Source of the DNA: an uncultured Bacilli bacterium | GTDB taxonomy: Bacteria > Bacillota_I > Bacilli_A > RF39 > UBA660 | Direction of reading: 5' to 3' | Length of the DNA stretch: 19,169 nt | Assembly: GCA_947588975.1 (NCBI GenBank) | Contig: CANQAF010000022.1 | Location: forward strand, 1 to 19,169 | In this document: positions 12,574 through 19,169 of the stretch, one piece after another | How the letters are laid out: every line of letters starts with the position of its first letter | Position numbering within the stretch: the first letter of the stretch is position 1 | Notes under the pieces: model-generated | Seen by the model: only the letters and a program-made list of their open reading frames with translations | The model's database searches: none | Told to the model about the DNA's origin: nothing | Made by a program: the position numbers and the translations under genes

Positions 12574-12587
12574 CTATTTAATTGCTT
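12562..12587 (-). terminator. Terminator after pnp
   Basis: Minus strand: AAGCAA (12587-12582), loop, TTGCTT (12573-12568) running into seven T. The stem includes the pnp stop codon region. Confidence 0.7.
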
Positions 12588-14703
12588 CTTTTCTAGAGAG
12601 ATTTAATCTGCCTCGTTTATCATAACCCATAGATTTGACCAAAATTTCATCTCCAACTTTAACAATATCACTTGGATTTTCTACACGTTCTGCTGCCAAT
12701 TGAGATACATGAACAAGTCCTTCACAACCAGGCCATAATTCTACAAAGCATCCAAAGTCTTCTACTTTAACTACTTTCCCTTTATAAATAACATCAGGTT
12801 CAACTTCACGAACAATTTCTTGAATTCGAGCAGCAGTTTTATCAATTACCTCTTGGTTAGAGTGATATATGATGACACGACCATCATCTTCTAAATCTAC
12901 TTTAACAGCATTCGCATCTGTTACGGTTTTTACGTTACTAGACTCTAAAATAATTTTAGTGATCATTTCTCCGCCTTTACCAATTACATCCTTGATTTTT
13001 TCTGGATCAATCATGAACGTCATTGTTTTTGGTGCATATGGGCTTAATTCTTTTCTTGGTTCTGCAATTTGAGCTTGAATAACATCTAATATTTTCATTC
13101 TAGCTTCTTTTGCTTGCGCTAAAGCCTCTTGTAAGATTTGTTTTGTAATTCCTTTAATTTTAATATCCATTTGTAATGCACAAATACCGTTTCTAGTACC
13201 TGCTACTTTAAAATCCATATCTCCAAGATGATCTTCCATTCCTTGAATATCAGTTAAAATGGTATAATCATCACCATCTGTAATAAGACCCATGGCAATT
13301 CCCGCAACAGGGGCCTTGATTGGTACACCTGCTGCCATAAGTGCCATACAGCCCGCACATATACTTGCCTGGCTAGAGGATCCATTACTTTCTAAAATTT
13401 CAGACACAACACGAATCGTATATGGGAATGTATCTTCATCTGGAATTACTTGTGCAAGTGCTCTTTCACCTAAAGCACCATGTCCAATTTCTCTACGTCC
13501 AGGAGCTCCATATCTTCCGGTTTCCCCAACAGAGAATTGAGGAAAATTATAGTGTAACATAAATCTTTTTTCATCCTCAATAGAAAGGCCATCTAAAATT
13601 TGATGTTCTCCTAAAGCACCCAATGTAACAATAGATAAACTTTGCGTTTGTCCTCTTGTAAATAATGCAGAACCATGGGTTCTTGGTAATAAATCAATAT
13701 CAGTAGAAAGTGGACGAATTTCATTCATAGCACGACCATCTGCACGTGTTTTTTCTTTTACCACAATTTGTCTAAAAATTTCGTACTGAATATCTTCTAA
13801 TACTACTTTTACCTTAGTAATTAATTCCTGTAATTGTTCTGGTTTTAAATTTTCATTTTCAACAGTATATTTTTCTACTACTTGATTTTTAATTGCATCT
13901 AATGCAGCATAGCTTTCAAGCTTATCTTTAATACGTAATGCACGGTTAATTTCATCCGTTGCCATAGCACGTACTTCTGATTTTAATTCATCTGTAATTT
14001 CCAATTTTTCATATTCCATTTTTGGAACACCAACAGCTTGAATAATTTCTTCTTGAAAAGTGATTAATTCTTTAATCGCTTCATGACCAAACATCAAAGC
14101 ATCTAACATATCTTCTTCTGAAGCCTCTTTAGCACCTGCTTCTACCATATTAATAGCCTCTTTGGTTCCCGCTACCGTTAAATCAATATCAGAAACTTCT
14201 AATTGCTCCATTGTTGGATTAATCACAAATTCTCCATTGACACGTCCTACTTTTACCCCTGCAATAGGACCACCAAATGGAATAGGACTAATACAAGTTG
14301 CTAAACTGGAACCAAACATAGCAGCCATTTCTGGAGAATTATCTTGGTCAACTGATAAAACTGTATTTACAATTTGTACCTCGTTTTTAAAATCTTCTGG
14401 AAAAAGTGGACGCATTGGTCTATCAATCATACGTGCCGCTAATGTTGCATTATCCGTTGGACGACCTTCACGCTTAATAAACCCACCTGGAATTTTTCCT
14501 ACTGAATATAATTTTTCTTGATAAAGGACCATAAGTGGAAAAAAGTCTGCTAATACATTCACATTTTTTGATACAACAGCAGTGGATAAAATAACTGTAT
14601 CTCCATATCTGATTAATACTGCTCCACTTGCTTGTTTCGCAAGTTCACCGTGTTCCACTATCAACTTTCTTCCTCTAAAATCAAATTCAAATACTTTCTT
14701 CAT
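12574..14703 (-). CDS. pnp: Polyribonucleotide nucleotidyltransferase (PNPase)
   Basis: A 709-residue 3'-to-5' exoribonuclease, full length. Domain order: first RNase PH domain (about 10-145, starting FEFDFRGRKLIVEHGELA), helical linker (about 240-310), second RNase PH domain (about 320-550, with HYNFPQFSVGETGR, RREIGHGALGERAL and the catalytic-region HLGDMDFKVAGT), KH domain (about 555-615, DVIGKGGEMITKI) and C-terminal S1 domain (about 622-692, YKGKVVKVEDFGCFVELWPG). It degrades mRNA using phosphate, and as a trimer joins degradosome-like complexes. It follows rpsO, the classic pairing, with a terminator between and a possible weak promoter (TATAAT at 14733-14728, poor -35). Start: ATG with GAGGTATT about 10 nt upstream. 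Confidence 0.98.
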   Translation of the reverse strand: MKKVFEFDFRGRKLIVEHGELAKQASGAVLIRYGDTVILSTAVVSKNVNVLADFFPLMVLYQEKLYSVGKIPGGFIKREGRPTDNATLAARMIDRPMRPLFPEDFKNEVQIVNTVLSVDQDNSPEMAAMFGSSLATCISPIPFGGPIAGVKVGRVNGEFVINPTMEQLEVSDIDLTVAGTKEAINMVEAGAKEASEEDMLDALMFGHEAIKELITFQEEIIQAVGVPKMEYEKLEITDELKSEVRAMATDEINRALRIKDKLESYAALDAIKNQVVEKYTVENENLKPEQLQELITKVKVVLEDIQYEIFRQIVVKEKTRADGRAMNEIRPLSTDIDLLPRTHGSALFTRGQTQSLSIVTLGALGEHQILDGLSIEDEKRFMLHYNFPQFSVGETGRYGAPGRREIGHGALGERALAQVIPDEDTFPYTIRVVSEILESNGSSSQASICAGCMALMAAGVPIKAPVAGIAMGLITDGDDYTILTDIQGMEDHLGDMDFKVAGTRNGICALQMDIKIKGITKQILQEALAQAKEARMKILDVIQAQIAEPRKELSPYAPKTMTFMIDPEKIKDVIGKGGEMITKIILESSNVKTVTDANAVKVDLEDDGRVIIYHSNQEVIDKTAARIQEIVREVEPDVIYKGKVVKVEDFGCFVELWPGCEGLVHVSQLAAERVENPSDIVKVGDEILVKSMGYDKRGRLNLSRKEAIK

Positions 14704-14753
14704 TTCTTAATACCTCATTTCTATTTTATTATAAAACATTTATAAATAAAAAT

Positions 14754-14778
14754 AAAGACACTTAAAAATAAGTGCCTA
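14754..14778 (-). terminator. Terminator between rpsO and pnp
   Basis: Minus strand: GGCACTTA, short T loop, TAAGTGTC then TTTATTTTT. One G-T wobble in an 8-bp stem. It separates rpsO from pnp but may be leaky, since the pnp promoter is weak. Confidence 0.75.
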
Positions 14779-14788
14779 CATTTTATCA

Positions 14789-15058
14789 TTACTTTCTTAA
14801 TCCTAAACTTTTGATGATAGCACGGTATCTAGTTACATCTGTTTTTAACAAATATTGTAACATACTACGTCTTTGCCCTACTTTTTTAAGTAGTCCACGT
14901 CTAGAATGAAAATCATGTGTATGTTGTTTTAAATGTTCTGTTAATTCATTGATTTCTTCTGTTAAAATTGCAATTTGAACTTCTGCAGATCCAGTATCTT
15001 TTTCATTTCTTGCATATTTTTTAACAATTTCTTCCTTTTTTTCTTTTGTTAAAGCCAT
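14789..15058 (-). CDS. rpsO: 30S ribosomal protein uS15
   Basis: An 89-residue uS15 of standard length. Signatures: N-terminal MALTKEKKEEIVKKYARNEK, DTGSAEVQIAILTEEINELTEHLK (21-44), HDFHSRRGLLKKVGQRRSMLQYL (48-70) and the closing RYRAIIKSLGLRK. It binds the three-way junction of helices 20-22 in 16S rRNA. Start: ATG with GAGGAG about 8 nt upstream. The gene has a leader of about 75 nt that contains a possible hairpin; uS15 represses its own translation in several bacteria, but through unrelated leader structures, so this is only a possibility here. Confidence 0.98.
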   Translation of the reverse strand: MALTKEKKEEIVKKYARNEKDTGSAEVQIAILTEEINELTEHLKQHTHDFHSRRGLLKKVGQRRSMLQYLLKTDVTRYRAIIKSLGLRK

Positions 15059-15139
15059 ATTCTTTCTCCTCTCATTTAAATTCGCCTGTTCCTAGTAAAA
15101 AGTTGGAGACTCTATCTCACCACGAACAAGTACATATAT

Positions 15140-15168
15140 AATATACACTATATCATATGCAAACGCAA
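15140..15168 (-). promoter_or_regulatory. Promoter for rpsO
   Basis: Minus strand: -35 TTGCGT (15168-15163), 17-nt spacer, -10 TATATT (15145-15140). The predicted leader runs from about 15133 to the ATG at 15058 and includes GAGA/TCTC pairing around 15099-15118. Confidence 0.6.
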
Positions 15169-15184
15169 GTTATTTTAGAAAATA

Positions 15185-15685
15185 TTAGTCAATTTTTCCA
15201 AATGCCGAAAATGGAAATAACCGAAAAGTTACAGTCCCTTCTATATCATTTTTTGGAATCAAGCCAATAAAACGACTATCTAATGAATCCCCCCTATTAT
15301 CTCCTACTACAAAATAATAACCTTTAGGTATTTCTGTATAACCAATCTTACTTAAATCAAAATCGGATGTTTTAATATTTGTAGGCAAAAATTGTTCTTC
15401 TACCTTTTTCCCATTTACCCAAAGCGTATTATTGCGATATACTATCGTTTCTCCAGGAAGGCCTATTACACGTTTCACAAGTTTTTCATTATTATATTTT
15501 AATACCACTATATCAAAACGTTCATAGCTATGATCATACTTTTTTAAAAGTAATATGTCATTATCGTTTAATGAAGGTACCATAGAAGAACCATCTACTT
15601 GTACAGGCGATATGATAAAAATTCTAAGTAATAACACAACAGCAATAATTAAAATATAAGATATATATTCCTTTATCCATTTCAT
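15185..15685 (-). CDS. lepB: Signal peptidase I
   Basis: A 166-residue type I signal peptidase of the short Gram-positive (Sip) kind. One N-terminal membrane helix (about 9-26, SYILIIAVVLLLRIFII) is followed by an extracellular catalytic domain with Ser34 in DGSSMVPS, Lys71 in KLVKRVIGLPGE, and the conserved GDNRGDSLDSR (128-138). It removes signal peptides from exported proteins at the outer face of the membrane. Start: ATG with AGAGGA 5 nt upstream. It follows rplS by 31 nt; a strong hairpin between them lowers or blocks read-through. It would not process the two prepilins or the bacteriocins here, which use other peptidases. Confidence 0.96.
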   Translation of the reverse strand: MKWIKEYISYILIIAVVLLLRIFIISPVQVDGSSMVPSLNDNDILLLKKYDHSYERFDIVVLKYNNEKLVKRVIGLPGETIVYRNNTLWVNGKKVEEQFLPTNIKTSDFDLSKIGYTEIPKGYYFVVGDNRGDSLDSRFIGLIPKNDIEGTVTFRLFPFSAFGKID

Positions 15686-15703
15686 AGAATTCCTCTTTTC
15701 TAC

Positions 15704-15730
15704 AAAAAATAAGGCATTAAGCTGCCTTAT
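15704..15730 (-). terminator. Terminator after rplS
   Basis: Minus strand: ATAAGGCA (15730-15723), 6-nt loop, TGCCTTAT (15716-15709), then T-run. A perfect 8-bp stem overlapping the rplS stop codon. lepB starts 20 nt later without its own clear promoter, so this is probably a partial terminator. Confidence 0.8.
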
Positions 15731-16067
15731 CTCTTCTTTCTTTGATTTTAGGTTGACTTACTAAAGTTCTTAAGTAATAAGGTTTTGCTCTTCTTACTTT
15801 ACCTTTTCTAATAACAGTTACTGAATCAATTTTTGGTGAATTCATTGGGAAAGTTCTTTCTACTCCAACGCCTGCAGAAAGTTTACGAACAATAAAGTTC
15901 TTTGAAACTCCACTACCTTTAATTGCAATGACAATTCCTTCAAAAGCTTGAATTCTTTCACGTTTACCTTCAATGATTTTTACATCGACTCTAACAGTAT
16001 CTCCAACACGAAATTCAGGTAAATCTGTTCTAATTTGACTTTTAGTAATTTTTTCAACTAAATTCAT
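15717..16067 (-). CDS. rplS: 50S ribosomal protein bL19
   Basis: A 116-residue bL19 of normal length. Signatures: FRVGDTVRVDVKIIEGKRERIQAFEGIVIA (19-48), SGVSKNFIVRKLSAGVGVERTFPMNSPKI and the basic RKGKVRRAKPYYLR tail. It sits at the 30S-50S interface. Start: ATG with AAAGGAAG about 9 nt upstream. The common rimM-trmD-rplS order is kept but with an unknown gene inserted and a separate promoter, so rplS can be expressed on its own. Confidence 0.98.
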   Translation of the reverse strand: MNLVEKITKSQIRTDLPEFRVGDTVRVDVKIIEGKRERIQAFEGIVIAIKGSGVSKNFIVRKLSAGVGVERTFPMNSPKIDSVTVIRKGKVRRAKPYYLRTLVSQPKIKERRDKAA

Positions 16068-16140
16068 GATGTCATGCTTCCTTTCTTTTTTACCATGATC
16101 ATAAACATACTTTATAGCATTTCAGCGGATCACTTTAAAC

Positions 16141-16169
16141 ATTCTATCATAATATTTTATGTTTGTAAA
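16141..16169 (-). promoter_or_regulatory. Promoter for rplS
   Basis: Minus strand: -35 TTTACA (16169-16164), 17-nt spacer, -10 TAGAAT (16146-16141). It gives a leader of about 65 nt in which TGATC (near 16128) can pair with GATCA (near 16098). An L19-type autoregulatory leader is possible but I cannot match a consensus. Confidence 0.6.
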
Positions 16170-16252
16170 GAGCTAAAAATACATTATAATCAGTGTATCA
16201 ATGTGAATAAATATACTGTTTTTCTTTCTTTTTTAATTCATCAATATCAATA

Positions 16253-16735
16253 TTATCTTGCTTTTCCTTTTTCTGCTTCATATTCTTCCATTACTGGTTG
16301 ATATGTTTGATAACTTTTTAACTGTTCTTTATACATCATTTTACTTTTAATTTCATGTTCCAATAAATCAATTTTTTTTAACAATAAATTGATATATTTA
16401 TCATCTAAGTACTTACGATACTTATATTCTACAATTTCACGATAACGCGTTAAATCATTAAGTGCAATTCGAAATGTACTATCATCATTATCATTATTAG
16501 AATCTAGTAAAGAAATAATATATTGTAAATAATAATCTAATTTTCTTTGATTTTTTTTCTTAAGTAATTTTTCAATGAGACTTGGTTTTACAATCAACAT
16601 CGAATTTACAGAAATACCAGGATAGCTTAAATGATTATGGGGTGTTACTTTAAACCCATCTAATTGTTTATGAGAGAATGTGACTTTATCTGCTTTCTTT
16701 CTTACTTTTTGTACAACATAATGTTTTGCTTTCAT
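16253..16735 (-). CDS. Protein of unknown function between trmD and rplS
   Basis: A 160-residue basic protein. Residues 1-50 contain short strands (HYVVQKVRKKADKVTFSHKQ, then HNHLSYPGISVNSMLIVKP); residues 50-160 are helical and highly charged, with SLIEKLLKKKNQRKLDYYLQ, an Asn/Asp stretch SNNDNDDS, RYREIVEYKYRKYLDDKYIN and LLKKIDLLEHEIKSKMM, which may form a coiled coil. No signal peptide or membrane helix. I recognise no family. Its ATG is 4 nt after the trmD stop and has only a weak ribosome binding site, so it depends on coupling to trmD. Charge and location among ribosome and tRNA genes would fit RNA or ribosome association, but that is inference only. Confidence 0.72.
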   Translation of the reverse strand: MKAKHYVVQKVRKKADKVTFSHKQLDGFKVTPHNHLSYPGISVNSMLIVKPSLIEKLLKKKNQRKLDYYLQYIISLLDSNNDNDDSTFRIALNDLTRYREIVEYKYRKYLDDKYINLLLKKIDLLEHEIKSKMMYKEQLKSYQTYQPVMEEYEAEKGKAR

Positions 16736-16739
16736 ACAC

Positions 16740-17408
16740 TCAACTCTTTTCTAATAAATCTGGTCTTCTTTTCTGTGTTTTTAAAATACTTTGCTCTAAT
16801 CTCCATTTACGAATATTTTCATGATGCCCAGATAATAAGACATCTGGAACTTTATGTCCATTAAAATCAATGGGTTTTGTATAAACTGGATAATCAAGTA
16901 AATTATTATGAAACGATTCTTGTATATGGGATTCTTCTTCAATGACTCCAGGAATCAGTCTCACAATACTATCAATAATAGCCATACTTGCAATTTCTCC
17001 ACCTGTTAAAATAAAATCTCCAATACTAATTTCCATATCCACCATATCACGAATACGTTCATCAAATCCTTCATAATGACCACATAATAAAATAATATGT
17101 TTCTTTTTAGACAATTCATAAGCAATTGTTTGTTTATAAGGAATACCTTGCGGTGTCATCATAATGACTAAACTATCTTTAGTTTTCACGGATTGAATGG
17201 CATCATAAATAGGCTGTGGCATTAAAACCATACCTTTCCCACCACCAAAACCATAATCATCAACTTTTTTATGTGGATCCTTTGAATAATCTCGAATATT
17301 GTGAATGTGAATATCTACCTGTTTATTTTGAATTGCTCTTCCTAATATGGATTCTTCAAATACTGAATCAAACATAGATGGAAATAATGTTAATATATCA
17401 ATTTTCAT
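16740..17408 (-). CDS. trmD: tRNA (guanine37-N1)-methyltransferase TrmD
   Basis: A 222-residue trefoil-knot (SPOUT) methyltransferase. Signatures: MKIDILTLFPSMF, DDYGFGGGKGMVL (50-62), TPQG (85-88), LLCGHYEGFDERI (107-119), ISIGDFILTGGE (127-138) and HHENIRKWRLEQ near the C terminus. It forms m1G37 next to the anticodon of certain tRNAs and prevents +1 frameshifting. It overlaps the end of rimM by 11 nt, with AAAGGGGC as ribosome binding site inside rimM. It is slightly shorter than many TrmD (about 240-250), with an intact core. Confidence 0.98.
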   Translation of the reverse strand: MKIDILTLFPSMFDSVFEESILGRAIQNKQVDIHIHNIRDYSKDPHKKVDDYGFGGGKGMVLMPQPIYDAIQSVKTKDSLVIMMTPQGIPYKQTIAYELSKKKHIILLCGHYEGFDERIRDMVDMEISIGDFILTGGEIASMAIIDSIVRLIPGVIEEESHIQESFHNNLLDYPVYTKPIDFNGHKVPDVLLSGHHENIRKWRLEQSILKTQKRRPDLLEKS

Positions 17409-17892
17409 CGAATAGCCCCTTTATATATTCTATATATATTCTTTTATGTTGCAAATCCACCTTTTGAATGAAAGCATCTACATAAGGAATCATATATTCA
17501 TGATTATCTTTTAACACAACCAATAAATCTTGAGCTTTAGTATGGATAATATCCGTAACTTTTCCTTGATTCTGATCTAAACAGATTACATCCATGCCAA
17601 TCAAATCTTGTGTCAAAAAATTAGGAAATACCACTTCTTCACGATTGATATAAACAGGTTCTCCTTTGAATACTAATACATCATTGATATCATGAATACC
17701 TTCAAAAATAACCATGTCATATATTTTATGAAAGCGGTATTTTTCAATCGTTTGCTTTTCTTTCTTTTTTCCAATGTAAAGATGAACACCAGGTTTAAAA
17801 ATGAAATCTTTATATTCGATATCTGATAAAATACGAACTTCTCCTTTAATGCCATGCGTATTTACAATATCACCAACATATAAGTATTCCAT
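17398..17892 (-). CDS. rimM: 16S rRNA processing protein RimM
   Basis: A 164-residue ribosome maturation factor. The N-terminal beta-barrel has the family motif YVGDIVNTHGIKGEVRILSD (4-23); the C-terminal PRC barrel includes LIGMDVICLDQNQGKVTDII and ends with the IPYVDAFIQKVDLQHKRIYIEY block. RimM binds uS19 and helps assemble the 30S head. Start: ATG with TAGGTG 5 nt upstream; that site overlaps the stop of the preceding methyltransferase gene (8-nt gap), so they are co-translated. trmD overlaps its 3' end. Confidence 0.97.
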   Translation of the reverse strand: MEYLYVGDIVNTHGIKGEVRILSDIEYKDFIFKPGVHLYIGKKKEKQTIEKYRFHKIYDMVIFEGIHDINDVLVFKGEPVYINREEVVFPNFLTQDLIGMDVICLDQNQGKVTDIIHTKAQDLLVVLKDNHEYMIPYVDAFIQKVDLQHKRIYIEYIKGLFDEN

Positions 17893-17900
17893 AGCAACAC

Positions 17901-18626
17901 CTACTTATCTAATTCATATAAAATAATACTAGTTGCAACCCCCACATTTAAACTTTCACATACTTCATTGCAAGGAATATATAGATATTCATCACAAAGA
18001 TCCAATAAGTACTCTGAGACTCCATTTCCCTCATTGCCCATTATTATAGCAGACTTTTTCGTTTTTGCAATATCTTTTATATTTTTTCCATGAGTAACTT
18101 TAGTTCCATATATGATATATTGATTTTCTTTCAATTGATGAATCATTTCTTCTAAATTTCTACGAATAATATTGATATGAAATAACATTCCTTGTGTAGC
18201 ACGAATGGTTTTAGAATTATATAGATCCACACAGCCAGATCCAAGTACAATGGTATCTACATGAAATGCAACTGCACTACGAATGATAGTTCCTAAATTA
18301 CCTGGATCTTGAATATCATCCAATAATAAAATACGATCTCCTAACGTTTCACTTTCTTGTTTTTTGCAAACGGCAATCATTGGAGAAGGTGTTTCTAATT
18401 GTGTAAGAACATTTAATATATCATTCGTTACATAAGATGTTGGTACATCTAATGGTAAAATCGCATCTTGTTCTAAAATCAATTCTTTTAAATAACCTGT
18501 TTTATATGCCTCTAATACTAAATGCTCTCCCTCTACTAAAAAGAGTCCTGTTTTATCACGATATTTTTTAGAGTTAAGTTTTTTTAAATCTTTTATTTTT
18601 TTATTTTCTAATGAAGTATATAACAT
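17901..18626 (-). CDS. SpoU/TrmH-family RNA 2'-O-methyltransferase
   Basis: A 241-residue protein with an N-terminal substrate-binding part (NKKIKDLKKLNSKKYRDKTG then LFLVEGEHLVLEAY) and a C-terminal SPOUT domain carrying all three family motifs: DDIQDPGNLGTIIRSA (103-118), IIMGNEGNGVS (194-204) and IPCNEVCESLNVGVATSI (217-234). Members 2'-O-methylate ribose in rRNA or tRNA; the N-terminal layout resembles RlmB/TsnR-like rRNA enzymes (YsgA type), but the target base cannot be told. It heads the operon with rimM, trmD and the 160-aa gene. Start: ATG, with a GG-rich site (AAGGTTGGTGG) upstream. Its promoter is at 18642-18670. Confidence 0.92.
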   Translation of the reverse strand: MLYTSLENKKIKDLKKLNSKKYRDKTGLFLVEGEHLVLEAYKTGYLKELILEQDAILPLDVPTSYVTNDILNVLTQLETPSPMIAVCKKQESETLGDRILLLDDIQDPGNLGTIIRSAVAFHVDTIVLGSGCVDLYNSKTIRATQGMLFHINIIRRNLEEMIHQLKENQYIIYGTKVTHGKNIKDIAKTKKSAIIMGNEGNGVSEYLLDLCDEYLYIPCNEVCESLNVGVATSIILYELDK

Positions 18627-18641
18627 AGTACCACCAACCTT

Positions 18642-18670
18642 ATTTTAACAAAAACAGGTAAGAAAGTCTA
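18642..18670 (-). promoter_or_regulatory. Promoter for the SpoU-rimM-trmD operon
   Basis: Minus strand: -35 TAGACT (18670-18665), 17-nt spacer, TGT-TAAAAT extended -10 (18647-18642). It lies just after the terminator of the prepilin gene. Confidence 0.5.
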
Positions 18671-18696
18671 TGAAAAAAAGCTTTAAAAGCTTTTTT
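18671..18696 (-). terminator. Terminator after the second prepilin gene
   Basis: Minus strand: AAAAAGCTT-type arm, 3-nt loop, AAGCTTTTTTT: a perfect 10-bp stem (18674-18683 with 18687-18696) ending in T. It overlaps the prepilin stop codon. Confidence 0.85.
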
Positions 18697-19102
18697 ATGA
18701 TTGACAACTTTTCACTGTAACATCATCCATAGTATAAACATATTTTTTACCGACTTTTGTAATGGTAATCGTAGGATCTGGACTAAAATATTCTTTGGTA
18801 TTTGGGTTAATAACTTTATATCGATCATCTTCTGTTTTTGCATTTTTATCACCAGTCAAATAACCTTGACGAATCAGTTCAGAAACCTTAACTTCTAATT
18901 TTCCACCTTCATCAGGTAACTGCAACATGTGGTCTACTCCCCATTCTTTTGCAGTTGCGATTATATTTGAAATTTGAACCTCGCATAGATTCTTTTTTTG
19001 AGTGTTAAGCGAATCTGTAACTGCTGGAATTGCAATTAAACTAACCAATGCAAGTATAATAATAACACCTAATAATTCTGCTAATGTAAATCCCTTTTTC
19101 AC
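18695..19102 (-). CDS. Prepilin-like protein, type IV pilin/pseudopilin family
   Basis: A complete 135-residue prepilin. N terminus MKKGFTLAELLGVIIILAL has the G|F cleavage site after residue 4 and the conserved Glu at mature position 5, followed by a hydrophobic helix to about residue 28 (LIAIPAV). The globular part has two Cys (about 39 and 133: KNLCEV and VKSCQS), which could form a disulfide staple across the domain, and a Lys/Asp-rich surface. Start: GTG at 19102 with AGAGGTGG 5-6 nt upstream. It is a single-gene unit with its own promoter and terminator. Family members build type IV pili, competence pseudopili or secretion pseudopili; with no partner genes nearby the system is unknown. 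The first four and most of the next twenty residues resemble the partial gene at 1-173. Confidence 0.88.
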   Translation of the reverse strand: MKKGFTLAELLGVIIILALVSLIAIPAVTDSLNTQKKNLCEVQISNIIATAKEWGVDHMLQLPDEGGKLEVKVSELIRQGYLTGDKNAKTEDDRYKVINPNTKEYFSPDPTITITKVGKKYVYTMDDVTVKSCQS

Positions 19103-19122
19103 GTTCCCACCTCTATAGTATT

Positions 19123-19151
19123 ATCATATCAAAAATCAAAGGAAATAGCAA
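19123..19151 (-). promoter_or_regulatory. Promoter for the second prepilin gene
   Basis: Minus strand: -35 TTGCTA (19151-19146), 17-nt spacer, -10 TATGAT (19128-19123), about 20 nt before the GTG start. Unlike the first prepilin gene, the leader is short and has no hairpin. Confidence 0.65.
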
Positions 19152-19169
19152 GTAACCAATTACTTTCCA

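Noticed and set aside
12869..14521. Three plus-strand ORFs (12869-13072, 13292-13540, 14162-14521) inside pnp
   Set aside because: Antisense frames of a strongly conserved gene; their openness follows from pnp codon use.
17673..17855. Minus-strand 60-codon ORF inside rimM
   Set aside because: Out-of-frame shadow within rimM, with no own ribosome binding site.
1..19169. CRISPR arrays, tRNA/rRNA genes, insertion sequences, prophage or plasmid genes
   Set aside because: Looked for on both strands; no regularly spaced repeats, cloverleaf-like segments, transposase or integrase motifs seen. No gap above 300 nt remains once the bacteriocin peptides at 1101-1402 are counted.
1..19169. Mycoplasma-type code with UGA as tryptophan
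   Set aside because: Several genes (for example sufS, sufD, trmD) end in UGA at the expected length and tryptophan is encoded by UGG, so the standard bacterial code applies.

Overview
The window is AT-rich DNA from a low-GC Gram-positive bacterium, most likely a gut-type member of Bacilli/Erysipelotrichia in the broad sense. The grounds are the marker genes (rpsO-pnp, rimM-trmD...rplS, a ylbD-ylbE...rsmD block, rpsU-yqeY, sufCDS), strong AGGAGG-type ribosome binding sites, sigma-A-like promoters, and UGA read as a normal stop. All genes but one (a HIT-family gene, 11225-11593) are on the minus strand, so transcription runs from high to low coordinates.

From right to left. (a) 18695-19102: a stand-alone prepilin-like gene. 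(b) 18626-15185: an RNA-modification and ribosome block of a SpoU-family methyltransferase, rimM, trmD, an unknown gene, rplS and signal peptidase I. (c) 15058-12574: rpsO then pnp. (d) 12523-11225: an unknown 309-aa gene converging on the HIT gene; the two share a perfect 42-bp palindrome at their stops. (e) 11042-8308: sufC-sufD-sufS, without sufU or sufB at their usual place. (f) 8260-5416: lineage-type genes, including an unknown 331-aa protein, a small DUF1292-like protein translationally coupled to a membrane-anchored transglycosylase, and a small membrane protein. (g) 5342-3638: a SirA-like gene, ylbD, ylbE and rsmD. (h) 3548-1101: a bacteriocin cassette. (i) 1000-329: rpsU and yqeY. 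(j) 173-1: the start of a second prepilin-like gene.

The most notable content is the cassette between rsmD and rpsU. A peptidase-C39-containing ABC exporter is followed by two overlapping genes too short for routine gene calling. They encode 47- and 56-residue peptides with textbook double-glycine leaders and GxxxG-containing mature parts, which is a two-peptide (class IIb) bacteriocin layout. Each mature peptide has one cysteine near its C terminus. No immunity gene or accessory HlyD-type protein is visible; a 21-codon hydrophobic micro-ORF lies between the exporter and the peptides.

The second notable region is the leader of the partial prepilin gene. A good promoter is followed by a long hairpin, a run of nine G and a terminator-like GGGG/CCCC hairpin, all before the start codon. 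This could act as an attenuator or a slippage-prone switch. Elsewhere the genome is compact: three terminators also carry the -35 box of the next promoter.
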